Part shown: positions 39,489-49,681 of the stretch, piece by piece
Layout of the letters: each line of letters starts with the position of its first letter
Position numbering within the stretch: the first letter of the stretch is position 1
From: Brevibacillus agri
Lineage (GTDB): Bacteria; Bacillota; Bacilli; Brevibacillales; Brevibacillaceae
Assembly (NCBI RefSeq): GCF_004117055.1
Contig: NZ_CP026363.1
Span: 540,001-604,000, forward strand
Reading direction: 5' to 3'
Length of the DNA stretch: 64,000 bases
The notes under the pieces: generated by a model
Databases searched by the model: none
The model's input: only the letters and a program-made list of their open reading frames with translations
What the model was told of the DNA's origin: nothing
Position numbers and translations under genes: made by a program

Positions 39489-39531
39489 AATTGCCGAACA
39501 TATAATCTTTGCACTATTTAAATGTTCGTAT
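39489..39531. promoter_or_regulatory. candidate PurR operator (paired PurBoxes) of purA
   Basis: Two inverted PurBox-like sites: GCCGAACAT with CGAA at 39495-39498 and ATGTTCGTA with TTCG at 39525-39528. They lie just upstream of and next to the purA -35. The arrangement resembles Bacillus PurR operators, released by PRPP. Confidence 0.7.
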
Positions 39532-39537
39532 TTTCCG

Positions 39538-39566
39538 TTGACATGCAAGAAATGGTTTAGTACACT
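39538..39566 (+). promoter_or_regulatory. sigma-A promoter of purA
   Basis: TTGACA (39538-39543), 17-bp spacer, TACACT (39561-39566), 52 bp before the start. Confidence 0.85.
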
Positions 39567-39569
39567 TAG

Positions 39570-40904
<1,335 letters not shown>

Positions 40905-40964
40905 GCCTAGTTCCAACGTCGTAGCAGAAAAGTCGGCCTGACCATTTTCATGGGCAAGCCGTAT

Positions 40965-41004
40965 GAAAAAAGCTGTCGATAATTCGGCAGCTTTTCCTTT
41001 TTTT
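40965..41004 (+). terminator. terminator after purA
   Basis: AAAAGCTG (40968-40975) / CAGCTTTT (40988-40995) with further loop pairing and CCTTTTTTT tail. Confidence 0.9.
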
Positions 41005-41074
41005 ACGGACAGACAAGAAACGGCACCCTCTGGGCATAAGGTTAGACATAAGGAGAAATGGAGAGGTGATCGTG

Positions 41075-41284
41075 ATGATGGGGTTTGACCAAAAAGCCAA
41101 GAAGCTGCTGGGGAAAAACGTACAGGTGAAAATGATTAACGGCGTCGTTATCAAGGGGACCATGACTCATTTCAACAACGGTTACCTTTGCTTCATCACC
41201 ACTTACAAGCAGCAAAACGACGCAGAGAAAACGACGATTCGCAGACTCGCCCTGAAAGACGTGACATCAATGCAAGAGGTGTAA
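41075..41284 (+). CDS. unrecognised small protein, possible Sm-like fold
   Basis: A 69-aa protein, MMGFDQKAKKLLGKNVQVKMINGVVIKGTMTHFNN and a C-terminal LALKDVTSMQEV. The order of strands (KNVQVKMINGVVIKGTMTHF, then a short strand ending at DVTSM) recalls an Sm/LSM half-barrel, but this is inference from pattern only. GAGAGG lies 8 nt before ATG 41075. Monocistronic by position. The family is not one I can name. Confidence 0.65.
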   Translation: MMGFDQKAKKLLGKNVQVKMINGVVIKGTMTHFNNGYLCFITTYKQQNDAEKTTIRRLALKDVTSMQEV

Positions 41285-41307
41285 GCCTGGATGCCTGAGA
41301 CGAAATA

Positions 41308-41350
41308 AGCCATCTTTCCTCCAAAAAGGGAAAGATGGCTGTTTATTGTG
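41308..41350. terminator. hairpin between the convergent small genes
   Basis: A perfect 12-bp stem AGCCATCTTTCC (41308-41319) / GGAAAGATGGCT (41329-41340), weak T-tail GTTTATTG. It separates the plus-strand gene from the minus-strand gene at 41360. Confidence 0.75.
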
Positions 41351-41359
41351 TTTCACATT

Positions 41360-41731
41360 TCAGATCAGGCCGCTATGAGAGCGGATGATGGCGATCGCTT
41401 CGTCCCCCCGTTCTTCCGCAACGACTGCAGTCAGCAGCACCGTACGGGTCAGATTATCGTCACCGCGATCGGACAGCCCGCTGGCATCCGGATTCGCCGC
41501 TGCCAGGATGCGTGCATCCGGTCCGCTTGGAAAATCGCCAGCCAGTGTCAGCACCCCTACCCCCGGAAAATCGCCGGAGAGCGGGGTGGTGATCTGTTCT
41601 AATCCGTCCCCTGGAAATTGGCCGATTTTGTCGATTTGAATGGTCGTAAAGCCGGCTTGTCGAAGCGCATTTTCTGCCTGTTTCGCCTCATCCTCGGTAT
41701 GGAATCCAGCCAAAATGTTGCGTTCTTTCAC
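41360..41731 (-). CDS. unrecognised 123-aa protein
   Basis: I place the start at GTG 41731 (VKERNILAGFHTEDEAKQAE), since GGGAGG lies 8-9 nt upstream; the frame is open to 41815. The N-terminal half looks like a small alpha/beta fold (AENALRQAGFTTIQIDKIGQFPGDG), the middle is Gly/Pro-rich, and the end (TVLLTAVVAEERGDEAIAIIRSHSG) suggests a second beta-alpha unit. It resembles stress-type paralogue proteins in general form but I cannot name it. Confidence 0.7.
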   Translation of the reverse strand: MKERNILAGFHTEDEAKQAENALRQAGFTTIQIDKIGQFPGDGLEQITTPLSGDFPGVGVLTLAGDFPSGPDARILAAANPDASGLSDRGDDNLTRTVLLTAVVAEERGDEAIAIIRSHSGLI

Positions 41732-41988
41732 GTAATCAGCCTCCCAGTAATGAAAAAAACCCCCAATTGTATGTCCATATGGTGACGCTTCGTCATATTT
41801 TTTATTCGACAGCAATTTACACTTGATGTTGTCGTGAAATTTATGGTAAAGTCGACATAGTTGGTTTCTTTAGGCATTTTGGCAGATAATTGGTAACTAA
41901 ACATTGGGATATATGACCTAGTCGGTATATTTAAAATTTTCAGGAAATGGAACGAGATAGCTGTATCTGTTTTCAGGAGGGACAAGTT

Positions 41989-43485
41989 ATGCAATGGTCT
42001 GAGTGGAAGGCCAAGCTGCAGGAACGGTCCGAACGCATCGTTCGGGATTGCAGCGATCTGGCGAAACGTGCAATGAAACGTACAAGCTCGTACATCCAGG
42101 GACATAAAAAGCAAACGGTTTCCATCGCAGCGGGATTGCTGGTGACGGTGGCCGCCGGAGCTTCGGCGCAATATTACTATACGAGCAATGTCACATCGGT
42201 CTATCACGTCATCGTAAACGGACAGGAAATCGGTGTGGTGAACGATCCTAAGGTCATTCAGGATTGGACGGCAGCAAAGCTGGCAGAAGAAAAAGCCAAA
42301 AAAGGGCTGAATCTGACGCTGGCGGATTACATCACCTTCAAGGAAGAGCGCCAGTTCAAGGCTCCTTTTGACAACGATGCCGCAGTCAAAGCGCTGGCTT
42401 CCGTGGCAGACATCAAGGTTCAGGCAGTGAAGCTGGTGATCGACGGCAAAGTGGTTGGCTACTTGCCCGATCAGCAATCGGCTGAAGAAGTGCTGGCCGA
42501 AGTGAAGCAAAAATATTCCGGCGTGCCTATTCTCACTGGCAAAAAAGCCGCAGTAGCGGCGGCGTCCATGGCGGAGATGAAGGCAACCCCGATAAAAGAA
42601 GTGACTTTCAAAGAAAACGTAGAGTTGCAGACGGAAACAGTACCTGCAGCTCAAATTTTGCCTGCCGAAAAAGTCGAAGAGCTTTTGGTCAAGGGCACCT
42701 TCAAGGAACTGAAGCACACGGTAGTTGAGGGCGATTGCATCGGCTGTATTGCCAAAAAGTACGGAATTACCACAAAAGACATTTATGCCAATAACCCTGG
42801 CATTACGGAAAACACGCTTTTGCAGCTAGGACAGGAAATCAACGTCACAGCGATTCGCCCGTTGGTTACGGTACGGGTGAAGGAAGACGTTTCGCAGCAA
42901 GAAGTCATTGCATTCCCTACCCAGATCAACAACAATGACAAGCTTCCCAAAGGGGAAACAAAAGTTGTTCAAGAAGGCAAAAACGGTACGAAGCTCGTTC
43001 AGTATGAAGTCGTGAAAGAAAATGGACAAGTTGTCGAGCGCAAGGTTGTCAAACAAGAAGTCATTGCACAGCCAGTCGCAAAAATCATGGAGCGCGGAAC
43101 AAAGGTTATTCCTTCGCGTGGGACAGGCCGTCTGAGCTGGCCTGCAAGCGGATATATCAGCAGCGGATTCGGCTCTCGCTGGGGCCGACTGCACAAAGGA
43201 ATCGACATTGCCGGATCAGGGTCTGTCATGGCGGCAGACAACGGCCGCGTCAAATTCGCGGGCTGGGACGGCGATTACGGAAAAGCGATCATCATCGACC
43301 ATGGAAACGGGATGGAAACGCTGTATGGCCACTTGAGCACGATCAGCGTGAAGGTCGGCGATGTAGTTGAACAAGGGAAGAAAATTGGCGTAAAAGGTTC
43401 GACCGGAGACTCTACCGGTGTCCATCTCCATTTTGAGGTTCATCAAAATGGACGAGTTCAGAACCCGATGCGTTTCTTAAAATAG
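41989..43485 (+). CDS. membrane-anchored M23 peptidase with LysM and G5 domains
   Basis: A 498-aa cell-wall endopeptidase. Basic N-terminus, one membrane anchor (TVSIAAGLLVTVAAGASAQYYY, about 44-65), a long extracellular stalk, a LysM-like domain (HTVVEGDCIGCIAKKYGITTKDIYANN, about 258-284), a G5 domain (VTVRVKEDVSQQEVIAFPTQ) and a C-terminal M23/lysostaphin-type domain with HKGIDIAG and HLHFEVH zinc ligands. It probably cuts peptidoglycan cross-links. ATG 41989 follows AGGAGGG. Its place before walRK suggests co-function in wall growth. Confidence 0.93.
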   Translation: MQWSEWKAKLQERSERIVRDCSDLAKRAMKRTSSYIQGHKKQTVSIAAGLLVTVAAGASAQYYYTSNVTSVYHVIVNGQEIGVVNDPKVIQDWTAAKLAEEKAKKGLNLTLADYITFKEERQFKAPFDNDAAVKALASVADIKVQAVKLVIDGKVVGYLPDQQSAEEVLAEVKQKYSGVPILTGKKAAVAAASMAEMKATPIKEVTFKENVELQTETVPAAQILPAEKVEELLVKGTFKELKHTVVEGDCIGCIAKKYGITTKDIYANNPGITENTLLQLGQEINVTAIRPLVTVRVKEDVSQQEVIAFPTQINNNDKLPKGETKVVQEGKNGTKLVQYEVVKENGQVVERKVVKQEVIAQPVAKIMERGTKVIPSRGTGRLSWPASGYISSGFGSRWGRLHKGIDIAGSGSVMAADNGRVKFAGWDGDYGKAIIIDHGNGMETLYGHLSTISVKVGDVVEQGKKIGVKGSTGDSTGVHLHFEVHQNGRVQNPMRFLK

Positions 43486-43504
43486 ACATGTAATTTTTGG
43501 ATAG

Positions 43505-43536
43505 AAAAGGGCGACTCTTTGGAGGAGCCCTTTTTG
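43505..43536 (+). terminator. terminator after the M23 peptidase
   Basis: AAAAGGGC (43505-43512) / GCCCTTTT (43527-43534), 14-nt loop, T-run. Confidence 0.82.
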
Positions 43537-43669
43537 CTATGTCGGCACTTTGACGATGCGAAAGGCAGGGAGTGGCTGGCAGGGGCTTCTATGCCGGGTG
43601 GACATGGTGTATTGTAGAGGAATAGCGATGTTCGAAGTGGAATCCTTATAGAGAAAAGGAGGGAGCGGG

Positions 43670-44380
43670 ATGGCAAAACTCCTCGTGGTAGACGATGAAA
43701 AGCCGATTGCAGATATATTGAAGTTCACGTTTGAAAAAGAAGGGTATCAGGTCGTGTGCGCCTACGATGGCGACGAAGCGCTTGTTGTCGTTCAGGATGA
43801 GCGGCCGGATTTGATTTTGCTCGATGTCATGCTGCCGGGCAGGGACGGAATGGACGTCTGTCGGGCTGTCCGGCAAACGCACGACGTGCCGATCATCATG
43901 CTGACGGCAAAGGACTCGGAGCTGGATAAAGTGCTGGGGCTGGAGCTGGGAGCGGATGATTACGTGACCAAGCCTTTCAGTACCCGTGAGCTGGTGGCGC
44001 GGGTCAAAGCGCATTTGCGCCGCCACCGCCCAAGAGCCGAGGAAAAAGACAGCCAGCATCTGCTGCGTGTGCACGAGCTGGAAATTGATTTGAACTCGTA
44101 CACGGTGGAGAAGGCGGGAGAACCGCTGGATCTGACGCACCGCGAGTTTGAGCTGCTGATGTACTTGGCCCGTCATCAGGGACAAGTTTTGACGCGGGAG
44201 CACTTGCTTCAGTCGGTGTGGGGCTTCGACTATTTTGGCGATGTACGGACGGTGGACGTCACGATCCGCCGCTTGCGCGAAAAGATCGAGGACGACCCGA
44301 GCCAGCCGAAGTACATTATTACGCGGCGCGGATTAGGCTACACCATGCGCAATCCCGGGGTGGGAGGCACGCCTGGATGA
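43670..44380 (+). CDS. walR: response regulator WalR
   Basis: An OmpR-type regulator of cell-wall metabolism, 236 aa. The receiver domain has DDEKP, phospho-acceptor [11 protein letters not shown] (Asp near 53), T82-like LTAKDSE and K in VTKPFS. The DNA-binding winged helix includes [15 protein letters not shown] and [13 protein letters not shown]. It is essential in B. subtilis and S. aureus. AAAGGAGGGAG precedes ATG. The stop overlaps walK (ATGA). Confidence 0.97.
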   Translation: MAKLLVVDDEKPIADILKFTFEKEGYQVVCAYDGDEALVVVQDERPDLILLDVMLPGRDGMDVCRAVRQTHDVPIIMLTAKDSELDKVLGLELGADDYVTKPFSTRELVARVKAHLRRHRPRAEEKDSQHLLRVHELEIDLNSYTVEKAGEPLDLTHREFELLMYLARHQGQVLTREHLLQSVWGFDYFGDVRTVDVTIRRLREKIEDDPSQPKYIITRRGLGYTMRNPGVGGTPG

Positions 44381-46203
44381 TGAGGCGGCTGTTCAAAACG
44401 ATCCAGTGGAAAATGGTCGTCATCTACATGCTGCTGATTCTGCTCGCCATGCAGTTCATCGGCGCTTATTTTGCCAGGGAAGTGGAGAGCTATTACATCA
44501 ATAACTTTTCAGAGGCGCTCAATGCCCAGGCGAGCCTTTTGGCGAGTTTGCTGGAGAGCGATCTGCGGCCGCGCGACGGGAAGGAGCCGAGCGCGGAGCA
44601 AAACCGCCAGGACATCGACAACCTCATTAACAACCTGGTGAAAATAAACGGCGCCAATGTGCAGGTCATCGACCAGACCGGAACAGTGGTCAGCACGACA
44701 GAGGACAAGAGCACGATTGGTCAGCGCACCTCGCAGCCGGAGGTCACAGTAGCTTTGCTCGGAACGCGCAGTGAGTCGATGCGGATTGACCCGCGCACCG
44801 GAGCAAGGGTAAAGGTGCTGGTGCTGCCCGTAAAAGGCGACCAGATCGTCTATGGCGCAGTCTACATGATGGCTTCGATGGAAGGCACCTACACGACGAT
44901 TCGTAAAATGAACGGGATTTTGGCGACGGGCACGATGTTTGCGCTCGTCATTACGGCGGGCCTGGGGGTCGTGCTCGCGCGAACGATTACCAAGCCGATC
45001 AAGGAAATGACCAAACAGGCAAGGCTCGTTGCCGACGGCGATTTCAACAGCAGCGTGCGGGTGTACAGCGACGACGAGATCGGCCAACTGGGAATGGCCT
45101 TTAACCACATGACGCTGCGGCTGCAGGAAGCGATTTTGCAGCAGGAGGAAGAACGGGAAAAGCTCGCGGGTATTTTGAGCAACATGACGGACGGCGTGAT
45201 CGCGGCCAATCGCAACGGGCAGATTATTTTGTTCAACCGCGCAGCGGAAGAGATGCTGCAAGTGCGCATGGCAGATGTTTTGCGAAAAAAAAGGACGCTG
45301 GCCGATCTGCTCAGCCTGCCTCCCGAAGAAGAGATGTCTTTGTACGCGCAGGAGGAGCCGCTGTTTATTGAAATGCGCCTCCCGAATCAGGAAGAAGTCA
45401 TTTTGCGCGTGACGTTTACGCCTTTGCAGCACGACAGCGGAAAAAAGGGCGGGATCATCGCGGTAGTCGCGGATGTAACCGAGCAGCAGCGACTGGAGCA
45501 GCAGCGCAGGGAGTTTGTCGCCAATGTCTCGCATGAGCTGCGCACTCCGCTGACGACGATCAAAAGCTACGTGGAAGCCTTGCTGGACGGTGCAGTAGAT
45601 GAGCCGGAGCTGTCCAATCGCTTTTTGAAGGTGACCATGTCCGAGACAGAGCGGATGATTCGCCTGGTCAATGACTTGCTGCAGCTTAGCCGCTTCGATT
45701 CGCAGGGCGTGCGTCTGCACTGCAAGGAGGCGGACATCAGCCGGCTTTTGCGCTATGCGGCCGATCGCTTTTCCATGTTCAGCGAGCAGCAGGAGGTACA
45801 GCTTACTGTTGATGTGCCAAACAAGTTGCCGCCTGTGTACATTGATTTGGATGCGATCAACCAGGTGCTGGACAATTTGCTGTCCAATGCGATCAAATAT
45901 ACGTCCCAAGGCGGCACGGTCGTGCTGTCCGCCAAAGAAAACCGCAGTCAGAAGCGGGTGCAAATCTCGATTAGCGATACAGGGATCGGGATACCGGCCC
46001 GTGATTTGAAGCGAATTTTTGAACGGTTTTACCGGGTAGACAAAGCGCGCTCGCGTGGACAAGGCGGCACAGGTTTGGGACTGGCTATCGCCCGCGAACT
46101 GGTTCAGGCTCACGGCGCAGATATCGAGATTACCAGCGAATGGAACGTGGGGACGACGGTGACGTTCTGGGTCCCATTTGCCCAAGGAGGTAATGCGGGA
46201 TGA
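44377..46203 (+). CDS. walK: sensor histidine kinase WalK
   Basis: A 608-aa kinase partner of WalR. Membrane helices at about 13-32 and 183-203 flank an extracytoplasmic Cache-like domain. Then come HAMP ([21 protein letters not shown]), PAS, the dimerisation/phospho-acceptor box [23 protein letters not shown] and the ATPase with [21 protein letters not shown] and [11 protein letters not shown]. Start ATG 44377 overlaps the walR stop. The earlier in-frame extension lies in walR and is not used. Confidence 0.97.
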   Translation: MMRRLFKTIQWKMVVIYMLLILLAMQFIGAYFAREVESYYINNFSEALNAQASLLASLLESDLRPRDGKEPSAEQNRQDIDNLINNLVKINGANVQVIDQTGTVVSTTEDKSTIGQRTSQPEVTVALLGTRSESMRIDPRTGARVKVLVLPVKGDQIVYGAVYMMASMEGTYTTIRKMNGILATGTMFALVITAGLGVVLARTITKPIKEMTKQARLVADGDFNSSVRVYSDDEIGQLGMAFNHMTLRLQEAILQQEEEREKLAGILSNMTDGVIAANRNGQIILFNRAAEEMLQVRMADVLRKKRTLADLLSLPPEEEMSLYAQEEPLFIEMRLPNQEEVILRVTFTPLQHDSGKKGGIIAVVADVTEQQRLEQQRREFVANVSHELRTPLTTIKSYVEALLDGAVDEPELSNRFLKVTMSETERMIRLVNDLLQLSRFDSQGVRLHCKEADISRLLRYAADRFSMFSEQQEVQLTVDVPNKLPPVYIDLDAINQVLDNLLSNAIKYTSQGGTVVLSAKENRSQKRVQISISDTGIGIPARDLKRIFERFYRVDKARSRGQGGTGLGLAIARELVQAHGADIEITSEWNVGTTVTFWVPFAQGGNAG

Positions 46204-47582
46204 AGCGGATGCTGGAGCCTGCCAAGACCGTCTTGCTGATCCTGCTGGTCGTGGCCAGCTTTTGCCTGACAGCTATGCTGTGGTCGAACCAGCCCAATTT
46301 GCAGTTCATCGAGCCCGCACAATACACAGAGTCCAAACCGGTTAAGGAAAAGACGCTGGAGCAATTGGTGACCCCGGAGTCGGTCGTGTTTCATTACGGG
46401 GAAGAGCGCCATACGCGTGCAGTAGCGACAGATGCGCCTTACAGCCTGATCGTAAGCGAGATGTCGAAATGGATTTTCCTCGATTTCTCCCCGTTTGCGC
46501 TGTCCAATGAAAAGTGGGGGGAAATTGCCCGGGAAAAGTTGGGGCTGGAGGTCCGGTTTCGCAGTACAGTACCGCTGTCGATCGTATCGCGACTGGTCAC
46601 GTTTCGCGACGAGTATGACAGCGGCATCAAGGGCATTGACCGCTTGTGGCTGTACTACGAAAAAGACGAGGACGTCGTCTATGCGCTGTTTCTCTCGACA
46701 GAGGAAGGTCGCATGATGCGTTCGCGTACTTCGATCAGCCCAAAAGATTTGCGGGAGTCGTACTTGGCTTCCGGCAGTTCTATGCCGGAGCAAATCATGA
46801 AGGTCGTCAGGCCGGAGCGGACTTATTCGGTACTCGAAGGCCCGACGCCGATCTGGAGCATGTATTACTTGCCGAAAAACCAGATGCGGATGCAGCAGTT
46901 CCGCTACAGCTATGTGCCTGTCACCAACGAGCGGCTGATGGAGGCGTATTTTATCGACCAGTCGCTGGTCAGACAAATCATGGAGCGGGACAAAACAGTC
47001 ATTTTCACAGACGGCAGCAGATCCATCCAGTTGAGGGCAGAGCAGCAGGCGATCACCTTCACAGACCCGGCTTACCAGCAGCGGGCGCAGGAGCTGTCTG
47101 ACGAGGAAAAAGTCCAGAGTGCGGTTACGTTTATCAACAAGCATCTCGGTTGGCTGGACGATTTTCATTTTGAACGAATCAAGAAAAGCTACAATGAAAA
47201 AGATTTAATCACCTTCCGCCAGTATGTCGGGGCGTATCCTCTGGTGAGCACAAGTGAGCCGATCCAGATTGATACGATCCAGATTACATCGGAAGCGGGA
47301 CAGGTTGTAACGATGAGCCGTTCCCTGCTCGATCTGGATAAATACATCGGCAACAACGAGCAGACGATCATGTCGGGGCCGGAGCTGTACAAGCTGATCC
47401 GGGACAAAAAGCTGGCCGATACGGAACAAATCACAAATGCCTACCTCGCCTATCAAACGGTCATAGGAGACGGATACGTCGATCTGGTTCCGACCTGGAT
47501 CGTCGAGCTGGCGAATCAGGGGAATCTGTACATTCTCGCGCGAGTGAAGCAGGGAGGAGGAGGGGCGCATGGATTGGAGTAG
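46200..47582 (+). CDS. walH: WalK regulator WalH (YycH)
   Basis: A 460-aa membrane-anchored extracytoplasmic protein with one N-terminal helix (TVLLILLVVASFCLTAMLW), the YycH layout. With WalI it modulates WalK. Family sequence conservation is low, but position, length and topology agree. ATGA overlap with walK; it overlaps walI by 14 bp. Confidence 0.92.
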   Translation: MKRMLEPAKTVLLILLVVASFCLTAMLWSNQPNLQFIEPAQYTESKPVKEKTLEQLVTPESVVFHYGEERHTRAVATDAPYSLIVSEMSKWIFLDFSPFALSNEKWGEIAREKLGLEVRFRSTVPLSIVSRLVTFRDEYDSGIKGIDRLWLYYEKDEDVVYALFLSTEEGRMMRSRTSISPKDLRESYLASGSSMPEQIMKVVRPERTYSVLEGPTPIWSMYYLPKNQMRMQQFRYSYVPVTNERLMEAYFIDQSLVRQIMERDKTVIFTDGSRSIQLRAEQQAITFTDPAYQQRAQELSDEEKVQSAVTFINKHLGWLDDFHFERIKKSYNEKDLITFRQYVGAYPLVSTSEPIQIDTIQITSEAGQVVTMSRSLLDLDKYIGNNEQTIMSGPELYKLIRDKKLADTEQITNAYLAYQTVIGDGYVDLVPTWIVELANQGNLYILARVKQGGGGAHGLE

Positions 47583-48342
47583 AACGAAGACCATTCTGAT
47601 CTGGGCCTTTCTTCTGCTCGATCTGTTTCTTTTCTATCAGGTGTACGTGACGCGCATCAGCCTCTGGAATGACAAGGAAGTGGCGCAGGGAGAAAAGTGG
47701 AATATGGAGCTGTATCTGAATCAGCAAAATATTGCCCTGGACACAGAGGTTCCGCAAGAAACTCCGGAGATGGCTTATCTCGATGCGGAATACGTCGGAA
47801 TCAGTCCGATTAACTTGCTTGAGCTGCCTGGCATTCAGGCTACGGTGGAGAAAATGTCGCTTGCGGCAAGGCTGGATCCGCCGATTCAGATTCGCGGCCA
47901 ACTGACGCCGAATGAGCTGCTGCGTCAGATCGGGCCAAGGCTGATGTACGCCGAGCAGTACGGGCCGGATTCGTACCAGTCGAATCAATCACGGCTGCTG
48001 TACTGGCAGGTTCACGAAAAAATGCCGATCTTCGTCGCCCCTTTGGAAGTGTATTTGGAAAACGGAGCGATTTTGGGCTATCGGCAAACGTTTTTCCACG
48101 TGCGGGAACAAAAAGGCGGGCGGCAGGTCATCTCCGGCTACAAGGCGCTGCTCTCGCTGGTCGAGAAGCAAATTATCCAGCCGGGTGAACGGATTGAGAA
48201 TGTAAGCCTGGGCTATTACGGTTCATACGATGCGGATATTCAGGCGCTGGCTCCGGTATGGCGGGTCGTCCACGATGGCAAGCAGCATTTTGTCAACGCG
48301 TTCACCGGGGCTTTGGAGCGGGCGATGGTCACGCAGCGATGA
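47569..48342 (+). CDS. walI: WalK regulator WalI (YycI)
   Basis: A 257-aa protein with one N-terminal membrane helix (TKTILIWAFLLLDLFLFYQVYV), typical of YycI, and an extracellular domain of the same fold as the WalH C-terminal domain. It forms the WalK-WalH-WalI membrane complex. The ATG lies inside the end of walH after GGGAGGAGGAGG, so the two are coupled. Confidence 0.93.
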   Translation: MDWSRTKTILIWAFLLLDLFLFYQVYVTRISLWNDKEVAQGEKWNMELYLNQQNIALDTEVPQETPEMAYLDAEYVGISPINLLELPGIQATVEKMSLAARLDPPIQIRGQLTPNELLRQIGPRLMYAEQYGPDSYQSNQSRLLYWQVHEKMPIFVAPLEVYLENGAILGYRQTFFHVREQKGGRQVISGYKALLSLVEKQIIQPGERIENVSLGYYGSYDADIQALAPVWRVVHDGKQHFVNAFTGALERAMVTQR

Positions 48343-48385
48343 ACAAATAGACAGCCAGGGAAAGCGACGGGAAGAGGGATGTTCG

Positions 48386-49174
48386 GTGAGATTTAGTGTG
48401 TTGGCAAGCGGGAGCACAGGCAATGCCATCTACGTGGCGACAGACCGTGTTTCCGTGCTGATCGATGTGGGGATTACAGGCAAGCAGGCAGAGGCGGCGC
48501 TGCAAACAATCGGCGTCAATCCTGCCGATTTGAGCGCGATCCTCGTTACCCACGAGCACGTCGACCATATCAAAGGGGTCGGCGTCATGGCGCGGCGATA
48601 CGATTTGCCGATTTACGCCAATGAAAAAACGTGGGCGGAGCTGAACGGACAGATTGGCGCGATCAAGGAAGAGCAAAAGCGCCTGTTTGCCGTAGGGGAG
48701 AAGCGGGAGCTGGAGGACTTGGGCATCGAGTCGTTCGGCATCTCGCACGATGCGGCGGAACCTATGGGCTTTTGCTTTTATCACGGCAAGAAAAAGCTCA
48801 GTGTGGCAACAGACCTGGGCTATGTCAGCGACCGGATCAAGGAGACGATTCGCGGTGCGGACGCGTATGTATTCGAGTCCAATCACGATGTCGAGCTGCT
48901 GCGTATGTCGCAGTATCCGTGGAGCATTAAACGGCGCATTTTAAGCGACGTGGGCCACTTGTCGAACGAGGCGGCAGGCGACGCTTTGACCGAGTGTTTG
49001 ACGGGCGGAGCAGAGCGCGTGTATTTGGCCCATTTGAGCAAGGAAAACAACATGATCGACCTGGCCCGACTGACGGTGAAAAACATTTTGGAAGAAAAGG
49101 GGCTGACCGTCGGGGATGACGTGCATTTGCGCGATACCTACCCGGACCGCCCGACCAAGCTGGAAGAGCTATAG
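48386..49174 (+). CDS. walJ: metallo-beta-lactamase fold hydrolase WalJ (YycJ)
   Basis: A 262-aa MBL-fold protein, with RFSVLASGSTGNAIYV at the N-terminus, the metal-binding THEHVDHIKG (HxHxDH) and LGYVSDRIKE, SNHDVELL and DVGHLSNE. Family members are likely nucleases affecting DNA replication and cell-wall coordination. GTG 48386 follows GAGGGATG; the longer open frame overlaps walI. Last gene of the wal operon. Confidence 0.95.
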   Translation: MRFSVLASGSTGNAIYVATDRVSVLIDVGITGKQAEAALQTIGVNPADLSAILVTHEHVDHIKGVGVMARRYDLPIYANEKTWAELNGQIGAIKEEQKRLFAVGEKRELEDLGIESFGISHDAAEPMGFCFYHGKKKLSVATDLGYVSDRIKETIRGADAYVFESNHDVELLRMSQYPWSIKRRILSDVGHLSNEAAGDALTECLTGGAERVYLAHLSKENNMIDLARLTVKNILEEKGLTVGDDVHLRDTYPDRPTKLEEL

Positions 49175-49405
49175 GAGCGGTTCGATCCGGGTCTGGCGGC
49201 TGCTGATCGCATCGGAGAGCTTGACCATCGTATCGAGCTGAAAGCTGAGCTGGCTGTCGAGCTCCTTTACTTTGGCTGTCAGCTCGTCATGCGTCAGCAG
49301 TCCTTTTGCAACGAGGAGGTCGATCAGGGCATGCAGGACAAGCGTATTGTGGTAATCCGTTTCCTGCAGATCGGCGAGCTTGGCGATGAGCTGTACTTCT
49401 TTCAT
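49169..49405 (-). CDS. unrecognised 78-aa helical protein, antisense to the wal 3' end
   Basis: MKEVQLIAKLADLQETDYHNTLVLHALIDLLVAKGLLT and then a helical acidic/basic tail with DELTAKVKELDSQL. Two or three amphipathic helices with heptad-like spacing suggest a small dimer. AAAGGG lies about 12 nt upstream of the ATG. It overlaps the walJ stop by 6 bp and lies between walJ and the likely operon terminator, so it would be antisense to the wal transcript. It could still be a real conserved small gene. Confidence 0.6.
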   Translation of the reverse strand: MKEVQLIAKLADLQETDYHNTLVLHALIDLLVAKGLLTHDELTAKVKELDSQLSFQLDTMVKLSDAISSRQTRIEPLL

Positions 49406-49465
49406 ACTCTATCAACCCTTTCTTTTAGCTGGTGTCAGAAAAAGCTTTTAATCTATCATATCCGC

Positions 49466-49497
49466 GCTCTCGGTGAAATATTCCGAGGGCTTTTTGC
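49466..49497 (+). terminator. terminator of the wal operon
   Basis: GCTCTCGG (49466-49473) / CCGAGGGC (49483-49490) with one G-U pair, 9-nt loop and TTTTTGCTTTTTT. It is the first good plus-strand terminator after walJ. Confidence 0.8.
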
Positions 49498-49681
49498 TTT
49501 TTTCATTCCACAACCTTTCCATATTTCTCACGCGATTTTGCCGAAACCAGGACGTATACTAAAGGTGTCAAAAGGAACAGACAGCAACGAACTCATACAT
49601 GCAATCGGCTGACACAGGGGTATAGGAGAATGAAAAACCTGTAACCCTAGTATTAGTAGAGGAAGAAGGAGAGTGTGAATC

